From Agathobaculum sp. Marseille-P7918 (GTDB lineage: Bacteria > Bacillota > Clostridia > Oscillospirales > Butyricicoccaceae), in contig NZ_UYYD01000003.1 in assembly GCF_900625105.1 (NCBI RefSeq), positions 1-64,000 of the forward strand: a DNA stretch of 64,000 nucleotides, given 5' to 3'. Below the pieces are notes generated by a model. That model worked only from the letters and a program-made list of their open reading frames with translations. It did not search any database and was not told the DNA's origin. Of the stretch, positions 33,442 through 42,235 are shown piece by piece; the stretch's first letter is position 1, and each line of letters starts with the position of its first letter. The position numbers and the translations under genes are program-made.

Positions 33442-36093
33442 ATGAAACGCGATCATACCATTCATCGGCGTATACTGGATTACACCTATGCAGATACGGA
33501 TACGCTGTGCCGGGATTTTTGTATTTCAGCGCAGGGGTATACGCAAGCGCAGATTGAGGAAAGCCGTGCCCGGTACGGAAAAAACAGGGTGTCTGGCCGC
33601 GCAGCTGATACTGTTTTCTATCGCCTGAGAAGGGCGTTTATCAATCCGTTTACTGTGATATTATTCATATTGGCAATGCTCTCTTTTCTGACGGATGTGG
33701 TCTTTGTGCCTGCTTTCAGCCGCAAGATGACAACGTCGGTCACGATTCTGTGCATGCTGCTGATCAGCGGTGTGGTGCGCTTCGTTCAGGAACTGCGGGC
33801 CAAACGCGTCGCAGATGACCTCACGGAAATGGTTTCTTCTGCGGTATTGGTGCGCAGAAACGGAACATGGATGAGGGTTCCCTCAGAAGAACTTGTGGTA
33901 GGCGATCAGGTGCGTCTGGCGGCCGGGGACCGTGTCCCGGCGGATATCCGGTTGACGGCGGCAAGGGATCTGTTTATCTCTCAATCCGTCCTGACAGGGG
34001 AAAGCGCCATTGTGGAAAAGAATGCCGGCACGCTTTCTGCTGGGCAGGCACGGTCTTATTCAGAATATAGCAATCTGGCTTTTATGGGCTCGTCGGTCAC
34101 CGGCGGCACCGGGGAGGGAATTGTGCTTGCCGTTGGCAAGGACACGGTTTATGGCGGATTTGCCACGCCGGAATCCCGCCTCAAAAATGGGTTTGACCAG
34201 GGAGCCAACTCCATCGCATGGGTGCTCATCCGTTTCATGGCTGTTTTGATCCCGGTGGTCTTTCTTGCCTGCGGCCTGACAAAAGGGGACTGGATTTCCG
34301 CGTTTTTGTTTGCGCTTTCCGTGGCGGTCGGGCTGACGCCGGAAATGCTCCCCATGGTGATCAATGCCTGCCTGGCCAAGGGAGGCGCAGCCATGGGGCA
34401 AAAGCAGACCATCGTCAAAAATATCAATGCCATGCAGGGGTTTGGCAGCATGGATATCCTGTGTGTGGATAAAACGGGTACGCTGACCGGCGACAAGATT
34501 TCGCTGGAATATTACATGGACATTTTGGGCAACGAGAGCCAAAAGGTCCTGGATCTGGCCTATTTGAACAGCCTCTATCATACCAGCGTTCAAAATCATC
34601 TGGACGATGCCATTTTGAAATACCGGGAGATGCCGGGACACAGTATGCACTATCGCGTGCTGGAAAAGCAGCACCCAAAGTTGGACGAACTCCCCTTTGA
34701 CCATGAGCGACGGGTGGCCAGCGTTCTGGTACGGTACGATGAGAAAAATCTGCTCATCATCAAGGGCAGCCTCGCGGAAGTATACCAAAGGTGCAGCTAT
34801 GTTGAATACAAAGGGAAGCGCCGCAGCATCGGCAAGGAGGACCGTGCCAGCATCCACGCCGTGGTGGACGAGATGCTGGAAGACGGAATGAAGGTTTTGG
34901 CTGTGGCGTATAAACCGACGGAACAGGGATGCGTTTCCCCGAAAGACGAGCAGGGATTCATCCTTTTGGGATATCTGGCGTTCTTTGACGCACCCAAGCA
35001 AAGTGCCGCCGCTGCGATCGCGCAGCTGCGTCGGCTGCATGTTGGGGTGCGGGTGCTGACAGGCGATAACCGGGATGTGGCGGTTTCCATCTGCCGACGG
35101 TTGGGAATCGATACCGCACAGTCGCTGACAGGCAGAGAGCTGGAGGAATTGACTGATGATGAACTCCCGTTGCGGATAGAGCATACAACGCTGTTTTCAG
35201 AACTATCGCCCCGGCAGAAGGTCCAGATTGTGCAGATGCTTCAGGCAAACGGACATACGGTAGGCTTTTTGGGGGATGGCATGAACGATTTGCCCGCCAT
35301 TGTGGAGTCGGATGTGGGCATATCCGTGGACACGGCGGCGGAAGCCGTCAAGGAAGGCGCGGATGTCGTTTTGCTGAAAAAAGATCTGAATGTGTTGGAA
35401 GAGGGGATCAAGGAGGGCAGAAAAGCCTTTGCCAATGTGTCCAAGTATATCAAAATCACGGCGTCCTCCAACTTCGGTAATATCTTCTCCATCGTGATTG
35501 CAAGCGTGTTTTTGCCCTTTTTTCCCATGACTTCCTTACAGATTTTATTGCTGAATCTTTTGTATGATCTTTTGTGCCTTGCCCTTCCGTGGGATCATGT
35601 GGATGAGACGGCCTGCGCCAGGCCGTTGGAGTGGTCCGGCAGGACATTGGGCCGTTTTATGCGCTTTTTTGGACCGATCAGCTCGGTTTTCGACATTCTT
35701 ACCTTTGCTTATCTCTTCTTTGTCCTGTGCCCTGCCATTTGCGGAGGCGGTTTTGCTTCGCTGACAAGCGCAGGGCAGGCCCGCTTTATTGTATTGTTTC
35801 AAACCGGGTGGTTTTTGGAGTCTATGTGGACACAAATCCTGATTCTGCATCTTCTGCGCACCCAAAACCTGCCGCTGCTGCAAAGCAGACCGTCACGCCC
35901 GGTCATGTTGGTGACCCTGCTGGGCACATTGCTCTTCACCATCCTGACCTTCACCTCGTTTGGCGGGCTGATCGGACTGACGGCGCTGCCTTTGGCCTAT
36001 TTCATCTATCTGGCGATCGTTGTTTTGCTGTATCTGCTTTGGGTCACTCTGGCTAAGCAGTGGTATGTCCGGCGGTATCATGAACTGCTTTGA
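33442..36093 (+). CDS. mgtA: Magnesium-type P-type ATPase (MgtA/MgtB-like), copy 1
   Basis: An 883-residue membrane pump of the P3B (magnesium-importing) class. It has an N-terminal cation-ATPase region, an actuator TGES loop, the phosphorylated D343 in CVDKTGTLTG, TGDNRDVA, a hinge GDGMNDLPAI and a C-terminal hydrophobic block with WDHVDE. The ATG at 33442 has AGGGAGGTGA upstream; an ATG at 33409 lies inside the promoter. The MgtA family imports Mg2+ down its gradient with ATP hydrolysis. It is followed 17 bases later by a winged-helix regulator and then a second pump. Confidence 0.88.
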   Translation: MKRDHTIHRRILDYTYADTDTLCRDFCISAQGYTQAQIEESRARYGKNRVSGRAADTVFYRLRRAFINPFTVILFILAMLSFLTDVVFVPAFSRKMTTSVTILCMLLISGVVRFVQELRAKRVADDLTEMVSSAVLVRRNGTWMRVPSEELVVGDQVRLAAGDRVPADIRLTAARDLFISQSVLTGESAIVEKNAGTLSAGQARSYSEYSNLAFMGSSVTGGTGEGIVLAVGKDTVYGGFATPESRLKNGFDQGANSIAWVLIRFMAVLIPVVFLACGLTKGDWISAFLFALSVAVGLTPEMLPMVINACLAKGGAAMGQKQTIVKNINAMQGFGSMDILCVDKTGTLTGDKISLEYYMDILGNESQKVLDLAYLNSLYHTSVQNHLDDAILKYREMPGHSMHYRVLEKQHPKLDELPFDHERRVASVLVRYDEKNLLIIKGSLAEVYQRCSYVEYKGKRRSIGKEDRASIHAVVDEMLEDGMKVLAVAYKPTEQGCVSPKDEQGFILLGYLAFFDAPKQSAAAAIAQLRRLHVGVRVLTGDNRDVAVSICRRLGIDTAQSLTGRELEELTDDELPLRIEHTTLFSELSPRQKVQIVQMLQANGHTVGFLGDGMNDLPAIVESDVGISVDTAAEAVKEGADVVLLKKDLNVLEEGIKEGRKAFANVSKYIKITASSNFGNIFSIVIASVFLPFFPMTSLQILLLNLLYDLLCLALPWDHVDETACARPLEWSGRTLGRFMRFFGPISSVFDILTFAYLFFVLCPAICGGGFASLTSAGQARFIVLFQTGWFLESMWTQILILHLLRTQNLPLLQSRPSRPVMLVTLLGTLLFTILTFTSFGGLIGLTALPLAYFIYLAIVVLLYLLWVTLAKQWYVRRYHELL

Positions 36094-36110
36094 GAAAGGA
36101 GGAATCTGCG

Positions 36111-36608
36111 ATGAAAAAACATGTGGGTTTTATCTCCCTGGATTCCTCTTTGACCAGGTGGCTTGCGGATCAGCTCCGGACCGCTGCCCCGTATACCCCG
36201 GCTGCACAGGAATTGCGGGAAGCGCTGGGAGATCTGATGGACGGCACGGTCGGTTCCTTGATGTTGGAACTGGGTGCGGAGCAGCCTTTGGCTGCGGCAG
36301 ACGATACCATTTGCTGCGGCGCGCTTTCCATCGATCTGAGGCTGCGCAGAGTGAGCCGGGACGGAACGGAAATTGCATTGACGCCCAAAGAGTTCGATAT
36401 CTTATATTTCCTGGCGCGCAACCGGGGAGAGGTGTTTACCAAAGAGCAGATTTATCAGGCGGTCTGGGAGAGCGATTACCTGCTTGACGACAGCAATATC
36501 ATGGCGTTTATCCGAAAACTGCGCAAGAAAATAGAACCAAATCCGGATGCGCCGAAATACATACTGACGATCTGGGGAATCGGATATAAATTCAACGACA
36601 GATTGTAA
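36111..36608 (+). CDS. Receiver-less OmpR/PhoB-type winged-helix regulator
   Basis: A 165-residue protein. The C-terminal half (about 70-165) is a standard Trans_reg_C winged helix: LTPKEFDILYFLARNRGEVF, then a VWESDYLLDDSNI wing region, ending in WGIGYKFN. The N-terminal ~68 residues are too short for a receiver and have no phospho-Asp site. AAAGGAGG precedes the ATG. Its position between two Mg-type ATPases suggests it regulates them by a signal other than phosphorylation. It may derive from a full response regulator by loss of the receiver. Confidence 0.85.
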   Translation: MKKHVGFISLDSSLTRWLADQLRTAAPYTPAAQELREALGDLMDGTVGSLMLELGAEQPLAAADDTICCGALSIDLRLRRVSRDGTEIALTPKEFDILYFLARNRGEVFTKEQIYQAVWESDYLLDDSNIMAFIRKLRKKIEPNPDAPKYILTIWGIGYKFNDRL

Positions 36609-36623
36609 TTTGCAATTCTTACG

Positions 36624-36679
36624 AAATCGCAAGAAAATCGCAAGGTTTTGACCATGTGATCTTTCTTGCGATTTTTTTA
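36624..36679 (+). terminator. Terminator with two alternative left arms
   Basis: AAATCGCAAG occurs at 36624-36633 and again at 36635-36644. The single right arm CTTGCGATTT (36665-36674) can pair with either, the first copy giving a 13-bp stem (AAATCGCAAGAAA / TTTCTTGCGATTT). A T-run follows. It lies between the regulator gene and the second pump gene and could act as a termination switch. Confidence 0.75.
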
Positions 36680-36726
36680 TACTGACGAAAGGCCGGAAAA
36701 AACAGACAAACCGGGAGGTGAACGGC

Positions 36727-36810
36727 ATGGATTCTGACGGCTGTCCCAAAAGGTCGGTGCAGTCTGCGGACAGCGGGAGAACCATGTCCGCATGGACTGT
36801 AACGCCTTGA
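36727..36810 (+). CDS. Candidate 27-residue leader peptide of the second pump gene
   Basis: A small ORF with GGGAGGTGAA 5 bases before its ATG, ending 24 bases before the pump start codon. Inside it, GGACAGC (36768-36774) can pair upstream with GCTGTCC (36740-36746), or its overlapping TGCGGACA (36765-36772) can pair downstream with TGTCCGCA (36785-36792). The second stem is extended by CAGTC/GACTG. These are mutually exclusive hairpins like those of translation-coupled leaders such as mgtL. The peptide is not Pro-rich, so any analogy to mgtL is by layout only. Confidence 0.4.
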   Translation: MDSDGCPKRSVQSADSGRTMSAWTVTP

Positions 36811-36834
36811 TTTTATGCAAGGAGGTAAACGCCC

Positions 36835-39600
36835 ATGAACAAGAAAGAAAATCGCATGTCGGTTCGTCAGGCTGCGAACAAAACCGTGATGCGCGACGAG
36901 CAGAACCGCCGCCTCGAATATGCAGCGACCATTCCAGTCAAGGACGCTTTGAAAAGTCTGCATGCCACGCTGTGCGGCCTTGACACAGAATCGGTTTGTG
37001 CCAGCCGGGCCAAATACGGCAGCAATCGGGTGACCCATGAGAAAAAGAAGTGCCTGGCAAGACGGCTGGCGGATGCATTTATCAATCCCTTTACGTCTAT
37101 TTTATTCTTTTTGGCGTTGGTATCCACCATGACCGATATGGTATTTCCGTACTTTTCCCTGTTCGGCAGTCTGCCGGAGGATTTTGACTGTCTGACCGTA
37201 CTGATCATTGTGACGATGGTCATGATTTCCGGCACCCTTCGGTTCGTACAGGAATCCAGAAGCGGAAATGCCGCGGAAAAGCTGTTGTCCATGATCACGA
37301 CCACTTGTTCGGTGACCCGCAAAAATCAGGAAAAAACCGAAATTCCGATGGATGAACTGGTGGTGGGGGATCTGGTGCATCTGTCCGCCGGGGATATGCT
37401 GCCCGCCGATGTGCGCATTCTGGAAGCAAAGGATTTTTTCGTCAGTCAGGCCGGTCTAACCGGAGAGAGCGCACCTGTGGAGAAAACCCCTCATGTGAAC
37501 GAGCCGAAGGACAGCATAACCGAGTATACCAACATCGCTTTTATGGGCAGCAACGTGGTTTCCGGCAGTGCGACTGCGGTTGCAGTGTGCGTAGGAGATC
37601 ACACCCTCTTTGGCTCCATGGCCTCTGCCGTTGCGGGGGAGGCCGCGGAAACCAGCTTTACCAAAGGGGTAAACGCAGTTTCCCGGGTTCTGATCCGCTT
37701 TATGCTGGTGATGGTGCCGCTGGTATTTTTCATCAACGGTATCACAAAAGGCGACTGGCTGAATGCGTTCCTGTTCGGCATCTCCATTGCAGTGGGTCTG
37801 ACCCCCGAAATGCTGCCCATGATCGTGACCACCTGCCTTGCCAAAGGCGCGGTTTCCATGAGCAAAAAGCAGACCATTGTCAAGAACCTGAATTCCATCC
37901 AGAACTTTGGGGCGATGGATATCCTCTGCACAGACAAAACCGGCACCTTGACCCAGGATCAGGTAGTGCTGGAATATCACCTGAATGTCAACGGGGAGGA
38001 TGATACCCGGGTCCTGCGCCACGCCTATCTCAACAGCTACTTTCAGACCGGGTATAAAAACCTGATGGATATGGCAATCATCCGCAAGACCGAGGAGGCC
38101 GAGGCAGAAGATCCCCGGCTGGTCGATTTGTCGGAGCATTACATCAAGGTGGACGAGATTCCCTTCGACTTTACCCGCCGGCGTCTGACCACGGTTGTGC
38201 AGGATAAAACGGGAAAAACGCAGATGGTGACCAAAGGCGCCGTGGAGGAAATGCTTTCCGTCTGTGCATTCGCAGAGTGTGACGGCGATGTGCAGCCGCT
38301 GACAGAGGATGTGCGCCGGCGTATTCTGCAGACGGTGGATGCGCTCAATGATAAAGGGTTCCGTGTGCTTGTCGTTGCACAAAAAAGCAATCCTTCCCCA
38401 GTCGGCACCTTTGGCGCGCAGGATGAATGCGAAATGGTGCTCATCGGCTATCTGGCCTTTCTGGACCCGCCCAAGGAATCCACCGCCGATGCGATCAAGG
38501 CGCTGAAGGATCATGGCGTGATCACCAAAATTCTGACCGGTGACAACGACAAGGTGACCCGTACCATCTGCAAACAGGTGGGGCTGAAGGTGCGGAATAT
38601 GCTGCTCGGGTCTGACCTCGAACACATGAGCGATGTCGAATTGGCCAAAGCTGCGGAATCTACCGATGTTTTTGCCAAGCTGACCCCGGATCAGAAGGCC
38701 CGCGTGGTTTCTGTCCTGCGAGAGAACGGGCATACCGTCGGGTTCATGGGGGATGGCATCAATGACGCCGCTGCCATGAAGGCGGCCGATATCGGTATTT
38801 CTGTGGACACGGCGGTGGATGTCGCCAAGGAATCGGCGGACATTATCCTGCTCGAAAAAGACCTGATGGTTTTGGAGCAAGGCATCATTGAAGGCCGTAA
38901 AACCTATGCCAACATGATCAAATACATCAAAATGACCGCTTCGTCCAACTTCGGCAATATGTTCTCGGTGTTGGCCGCGGCGGCGCTGCTGCCCTTCCTG
39001 CCTATGATGAGCGTTCAGCTGATCTTTCTCAACCTGATTTACGACCTCTCCTGCACCGCGATTCCTTGGGACAATGTGGATGAGGAGTTTATCGCCAAGC
39101 CCCGTCAATGGGATGCTTCCAGTGTAGGCAATTTTATGGTATGGATCGGACCTACCAGCTCGATTTTCGATTTCACCACCTATCTGTTCATGTATTTCGT
39201 GTTTTGTCCGTTGGTGGTGTCCCATGGCGTGCTGTTCAATGATTTGCCCTCCCATTTCCATGGTATGGCATTGGCGGCCGTGCAGGCAAAGTATATCGGG
39301 CTGTTCCAGGCGGGCTGGTTTGTGGAGTCCATGTGGAGCCAGACCCTTGTCATTCACATGATCCGTACCCCGAAGCTGCCCTTTGTTCAAAGCCGCACCT
39401 CGGCCCCTCTTACCCTGCTTACCTTGACCGGGATCGTGGTCTTGACAATCATCCCTTTTACGCCTGTGGGGACGGCACTGGGCTTTGTTGCCCTGCCTGC
39501 TGCCTACTTTGCCTATTTGGTTCCCTGCATCCTGCTTTATATGGCATTGGCCACCAGCTTGAAAAAGGCCTATGTGCGACATTATGGCGAACTGCTTTAA
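36835..39600 (+). CDS. mgtA: Magnesium-type P-type ATPase (MgtA/MgtB-like), copy 2
   Basis: A 921-residue P3B-class pump. It has an actuator loop LTGESAPVE, phosphorylated D367 in [18 protein letters not shown], a hinge [20 protein letters not shown] and a C-terminal membrane domain with WDNVDEE. It starts with ATG at 36835 after GCAAGGAGGT. It is clearly paralogous to the pump at 33442 throughout (for example [16 protein letters not shown] and PFLPM/PFFPM) but has a longer N-terminus. A small membrane protein gene follows 18 bases later. The two pumps may differ in affinity or regulation; the cation is inferred from family. Confidence 0.9.
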   Translation: MNKKENRMSVRQAANKTVMRDEQNRRLEYAATIPVKDALKSLHATLCGLDTESVCASRAKYGSNRVTHEKKKCLARRLADAFINPFTSILFFLALVSTMTDMVFPYFSLFGSLPEDFDCLTVLIIVTMVMISGTLRFVQESRSGNAAEKLLSMITTTCSVTRKNQEKTEIPMDELVVGDLVHLSAGDMLPADVRILEAKDFFVSQAGLTGESAPVEKTPHVNEPKDSITEYTNIAFMGSNVVSGSATAVAVCVGDHTLFGSMASAVAGEAAETSFTKGVNAVSRVLIRFMLVMVPLVFFINGITKGDWLNAFLFGISIAVGLTPEMLPMIVTTCLAKGAVSMSKKQTIVKNLNSIQNFGAMDILCTDKTGTLTQDQVVLEYHLNVNGEDDTRVLRHAYLNSYFQTGYKNLMDMAIIRKTEEAEAEDPRLVDLSEHYIKVDEIPFDFTRRRLTTVVQDKTGKTQMVTKGAVEEMLSVCAFAECDGDVQPLTEDVRRRILQTVDALNDKGFRVLVVAQKSNPSPVGTFGAQDECEMVLIGYLAFLDPPKESTADAIKALKDHGVITKILTGDNDKVTRTICKQVGLKVRNMLLGSDLEHMSDVELAKAAESTDVFAKLTPDQKARVVSVLRENGHTVGFMGDGINDAAAMKAADIGISVDTAVDVAKESADIILLEKDLMVLEQGIIEGRKTYANMIKYIKMTASSNFGNMFSVLAAAALLPFLPMMSVQLIFLNLIYDLSCTAIPWDNVDEEFIAKPRQWDASSVGNFMVWIGPTSSIFDFTTYLFMYFVFCPLVVSHGVLFNDLPSHFHGMALAAVQAKYIGLFQAGWFVESMWSQTLVIHMIRTPKLPFVQSRTSAPLTLLTLTGIVVLTIIPFTPVGTALGFVALPAAYFAYLVPCILLYMALATSLKKAYVRHYGELL

Positions 39601-39618
39601 GAAATGGAGGTGCTTTCT

Positions 39619-39822
39619 ATGAATTGGACCGCGATTTGGATGGACTTTTTCGGAACGACTTCTTTTTGTGGGATCGATATGGGCTTTTGGGTGGCAATGG
39701 CAGTGGTCTGCCTGATCGTCGTTTTGATGAATGCGGTATTCTGGGGGATGAAACCCAAAAAGTCAGAGCCGTCCAAAGCGACAGAATCCGACTCGCCTCC
39801 GAGCGAACCGGGGAAAACGTGA
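39619..39822 (+). CDS. Small single-span membrane protein linked to the Mg-type ATPase
   Basis: A 67-residue protein. A short N-terminal amphipathic stretch (NWTAIWMDFFG) leads into one strong TM helix (about 26-48, GFWVAMAVVCLIVVLMNAVFWGM) and a polar Lys/Ser/Pro tail. ATGGAGGTG precedes the ATG at 39619. It lies 18 bases after the second pump gene and is probably co-translated with it. By position it could be an accessory or stabilising subunit, as small proteins such as MgtS are for MgtA in enterics, but there is no sequence evidence for that homology. Confidence 0.7.
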   Translation: MNWTAIWMDFFGTTSFCGIDMGFWVAMAVVCLIVVLMNAVFWGMKPKKSEPSKATESDSPPSEPGKT

Positions 39823-40039
39823 CTGCGGCGCATCATCTTCCGTGCACTTTCTGACTTGGAACATCGACTTTCCTGATAGGCCTGCCGTTTCCGACTGAAA
39901 TTTGTAGTGTGCAAGACTGCTGAATATGGTACAATCAAAGTGTTAAAGCAAGGTTCTTTTCAGCACAGCAAGGCGTTTGACGATGTCAAGAAGCATGTAT
40001 TATCAATTTATTTCTGGCTTGTGAAGGAATGTATAAGAG

Positions 40040-40507
40040 ATGACCAAAATACTTTTTGTTTGCCACGGCGACATTTGCCGCAGTCCGATGGCTGAATATG
40101 TGATGAAAGATTTGGTGCAGCAAGCGGGCTTGCAGGACTGGTTTGTCATCGCGTCCGCGGCGACCAGCCGGGAAGAACTTGGCAATCCGGTGTATCCGCC
40201 GGCAAGACGCAAACTAGCGGAGCATGGCATTGCCTGCGGTGGGCATGCCGCCAGACAGCTTTGCCGCCGCGATTATGAGCAATATGATCTTCTGATTGGG
40301 ATGGATGCGGCGAATATCCGCAATATGAAGCGCATCTGCGGGGGAGATGAGGAAGAGAAAATGCATCTGCTCATGGCCTACGCCGGATATCCTGACCGGG
40401 AAGTGGCAGACCCTTGGTATACCGGCAATTTTGAGTCCACATGGAAGGATATCGAAGCGGGCTGCCGCGGACTGCTGTGTCAGCTGCGCAAGGAAATTCC
40501 GGTATAA
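40040..40507 (+). CDS. Low-molecular-weight protein-tyrosine phosphatase
   Basis: A 155-residue cytoplasmic LMW-PTP. The P-loop is C8-HGDIC-R14-S with nucleophile C8 and R14. The general acid is D124 in DPWYTGNF. Most of the family have Asn at the position occupied here by D11 (CxGNICRS), so the P-loop is atypical. It lies 218 bases after the small membrane protein gene, has AAGGAATG upstream, and ends in its own terminator. No kinase or capsule genes adjoin it. Confidence 0.9.
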   Translation: MTKILFVCHGDICRSPMAEYVMKDLVQQAGLQDWFVIASAATSREELGNPVYPPARRKLAEHGIACGGHAARQLCRRDYEQYDLLIGMDAANIRNMKRICGGDEEEKMHLLMAYAGYPDREVADPWYTGNFESTWKDIEAGCRGLLCQLRKEIPV

Positions 40508-40508
40508 A

Positions 40509-40550
40509 AAACTTCCAGCCGATCAACTGCGATCGGCTGGAAGTTTTATT
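40509..40550 (+). terminator. Terminator of the LMW-PTP gene
   Basis: A 16-bp stem, AACTTCCAGCCGATC... / GATCGGCTGGAAGTT, with a 6-base loop and the tail TTATTTT. On the other strand it may also serve the convergent gene at 40614. Confidence 0.92.
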
Positions 40551-40613
40551 TTGGTGCGGTACACCCATATCGGATCTCTGTTGTGGTGTGTCGGATGCGT
40601 CCTGCATGGTGGG

Positions 40614-41333
40614 TCACGAGGGCAGCGGGATGCTGCGGGCGATGGAAAGGATCTCCTCCTCGGGCAGGTTGGAGAACACGGCTGCGATGTGCGCATGGTC
40701 CGGCGTGATCCAGACCAGCGTGCCGATGCCTCTCTTTTCGGTATAAGTGGCTTGCGTGCCGTTGATATCGACCTGCTTGCGCACCGACAGGTTCTCGTTG
40801 TCCACCGACAAGCGGGTGCTCTCGGAATAGAAACAGATCTGCGCGTAGCGTGATGCGTCTGTATTTTGCAGCAGGATCGTGGTGGGGTCCAGATCGTCGT
40901 CATAGACGCTGACGTACATATCTTCCGGAATGTACTGGGGAACCAATGGTCCGTCCTTCTCTTCCTGCAGTCCGTATATCGTGGCGGTGCCGTTGTCCAC
41001 AGCGAACAGGTTGAGCACGCGCACGCGGAACGCTTCAACCGAGACAAAACTGGTGGTAAACGCCGCAAATGCGACGATCAGCAGTACGGCGACATATTTC
41101 CGCAGCCGGAGCAGCCGGGCCGTCGTGCGCCGGCGGCGCTGCTGCCGCAGTTCCTGAGCGATTTTGTCCTGCATCTGTGCACAGAGCTCGTCGGAGGGCG
41201 GTGCGTCCTGCAAGGCCTGCTGCCGGAGCTGTTCGCCCTGATATTCCGTGTATCCTTCCATCAGCGCTTCAAAAAAGGCGTCCTCATATTCCTCCCGCAG
41301 TTTGGCGTCGGCGCGGTCAAATGGATTCGTCAT
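40614..41333 (-). CDS. Membrane protein, putative anti-sigma partner (DUF4367-like)
   Basis: A 239-residue protein. A charged cytoplasmic N-terminus (about 1-78) is followed by one TM helix (about 79-101, KYVAVLLIVAFAAFTTSFV) and an extracytoplasmic domain resembling DUF4367 (QYIPEDMYVSVYDDD..., ending in SIARSIPLPS). Its start overlaps the end of the ECF sigma gene by 17 bases, the usual sigma/anti-sigma arrangement. The N-terminus lacks a zinc-finger HxxxCxxC motif, so sigma binding, if real, is by another mode. Confidence 0.72.
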   Translation of the reverse strand: MTNPFDRADAKLREEYEDAFFEALMEGYTEYQGEQLRQQALQDAPPSDELCAQMQDKIAQELRQQRRRRTTARLLRLRKYVAVLLIVAFAAFTTSFVSVEAFRVRVLNLFAVDNGTATIYGLQEEKDGPLVPQYIPEDMYVSVYDDDLDPTTILLQNTDASRYAQICFYSESTRLSVDNENLSVRKQVDINGTQATYTEKRGIGTLVWITPDHAHIAAVFSNLPEEEILSIARSIPLPS

Positions 41334-41961
41334 GAGGCGTTCCCTCCTTTTCTGCGAGTTTCAGGACACGCTTGCGCGCCCGCGAAACCAGGCTGCTGAC
41401 CGATTCCGGTTTGACGCCGAGCAGCGCGGCGATCTCCCAGTCGGGCATGTGGTCCTGATATTTCATCAGCAGCAGGCTGCGGTCGCGGTCGCTCAGCCGG
41501 TCCAGTGTGCGGTAGAGCGCTTCAATGTTTTCCTTTCGGATCAGCCGGGCGTCCGGGCTGTTATCCCAAACGGTTTCGTCTGCTGCCTCCGACGGGATGG
41601 GCAGCGTTTTCTTTTGCGCCCGCAGATAGTCGATCGCGTGGTTGCGTGCGGCGTGATAGGTATAGGCATACAGCTGCGTTTCGGACAGGCCGCGCCAGTG
41701 GTCGATCGAGCGCATCATGCACAGCACGGTTTCCTGAATAAGGTCCTCGACGTCCGGACCGGTCACCAGCGCGGAGACCGCACGCTTCATCGTGCCGTAG
41801 TAGGTGCGGTAAAGCTGCGCGATGCGCTGCACTTCTTCGCTTGTCAATGCGTCCCGTGACGACGCGGGGGTGGATCCTTTGGTTTTCTTCACGCGCTCGC
41901 CCTCCCGTGCGGCCTGCATCGCGCTGCCGTATTTCCTTCCTTTATCATCATACAGGCGCAT
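41317..41961 (-). CDS. ECF-type RNA polymerase sigma factor
   Basis: A 214-residue sigma-70 family protein. Region 2 (about 46-110) includes DVEDLIQETVLCMMRSI and YAYTYHAARNHAIDYLR. Region 4 (about 145-200) has DRDRSLLLMKYQDHMPDWEIAALLGVKPESVSSLVSRAR. I chose the ATG at 41961 (AAGGG upstream); the ATG at 41919 is an alternative. The frame is open much further upstream without a ribosome site. It overlaps the membrane protein gene downstream and is divergent from the ABC exporter operon, which it may control. Confidence 0.85.
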   Translation of the reverse strand: MRLYDDKGRKYGSAMQAAREGERVKKTKGSTPASSRDALTSEEVQRIAQLYRTYYGTMKRAVSALVTGPDVEDLIQETVLCMMRSIDHWRGLSETQLYAYTYHAARNHAIDYLRAQKKTLPIPSEAADETVWDNSPDARLIRKENIEALYRTLDRLSDRDRSLLLMKYQDHMPDWEIAALLGVKPESVSSLVSRARKRVLKLAEKEGTPHDESI

Positions 41962-42137
41962 TGCACCCTTGTAAAGCGGTTTTTGCCCGCATTTTCGGCG
42001 AATCAAAAGAAAAAACGGACGTTTTTTTCGCGCGCTTGTGTTGCGGGAAATGGCGCGAAAGGCAACACCTTTTTGTGTAGAATATTGAAAAAATAATTTG
42101 TGTAATTTTGCTTGTTTCGCCAAGGCCGCCGACTTGT

Positions 42138-42143
42138 TATGAT
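42138..42143 (+). promoter_or_regulatory. Promoter -10 of the ABC exporter operon
   Basis: An extended -10 box, TGTTATGAT (TATGAT at 42138-42143), with no good sigma-A -35. It lies in the 274-base divergent gap and could belong to the neighbouring ECF sigma. Confidence 0.4.
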
Positions 42144-42235
42144 AGTAGTATCTCAAAGGGAATTGCGCTGCGAGGGGCGAAAAAACAGCGCTTTGGCAGC
42201 ATAGGGTGATCGGCTGGGAAATGGGGGGATAGGCT

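Noticed and set aside
39823-40039. A gene in the 217-base gap before the LMW-PTP gene
   Set aside because: The only open frame has no ribosome site or recognisable content. A possible TTGACG/TATTAT promoter pair there has a spacer of only 15 bases and was not called.
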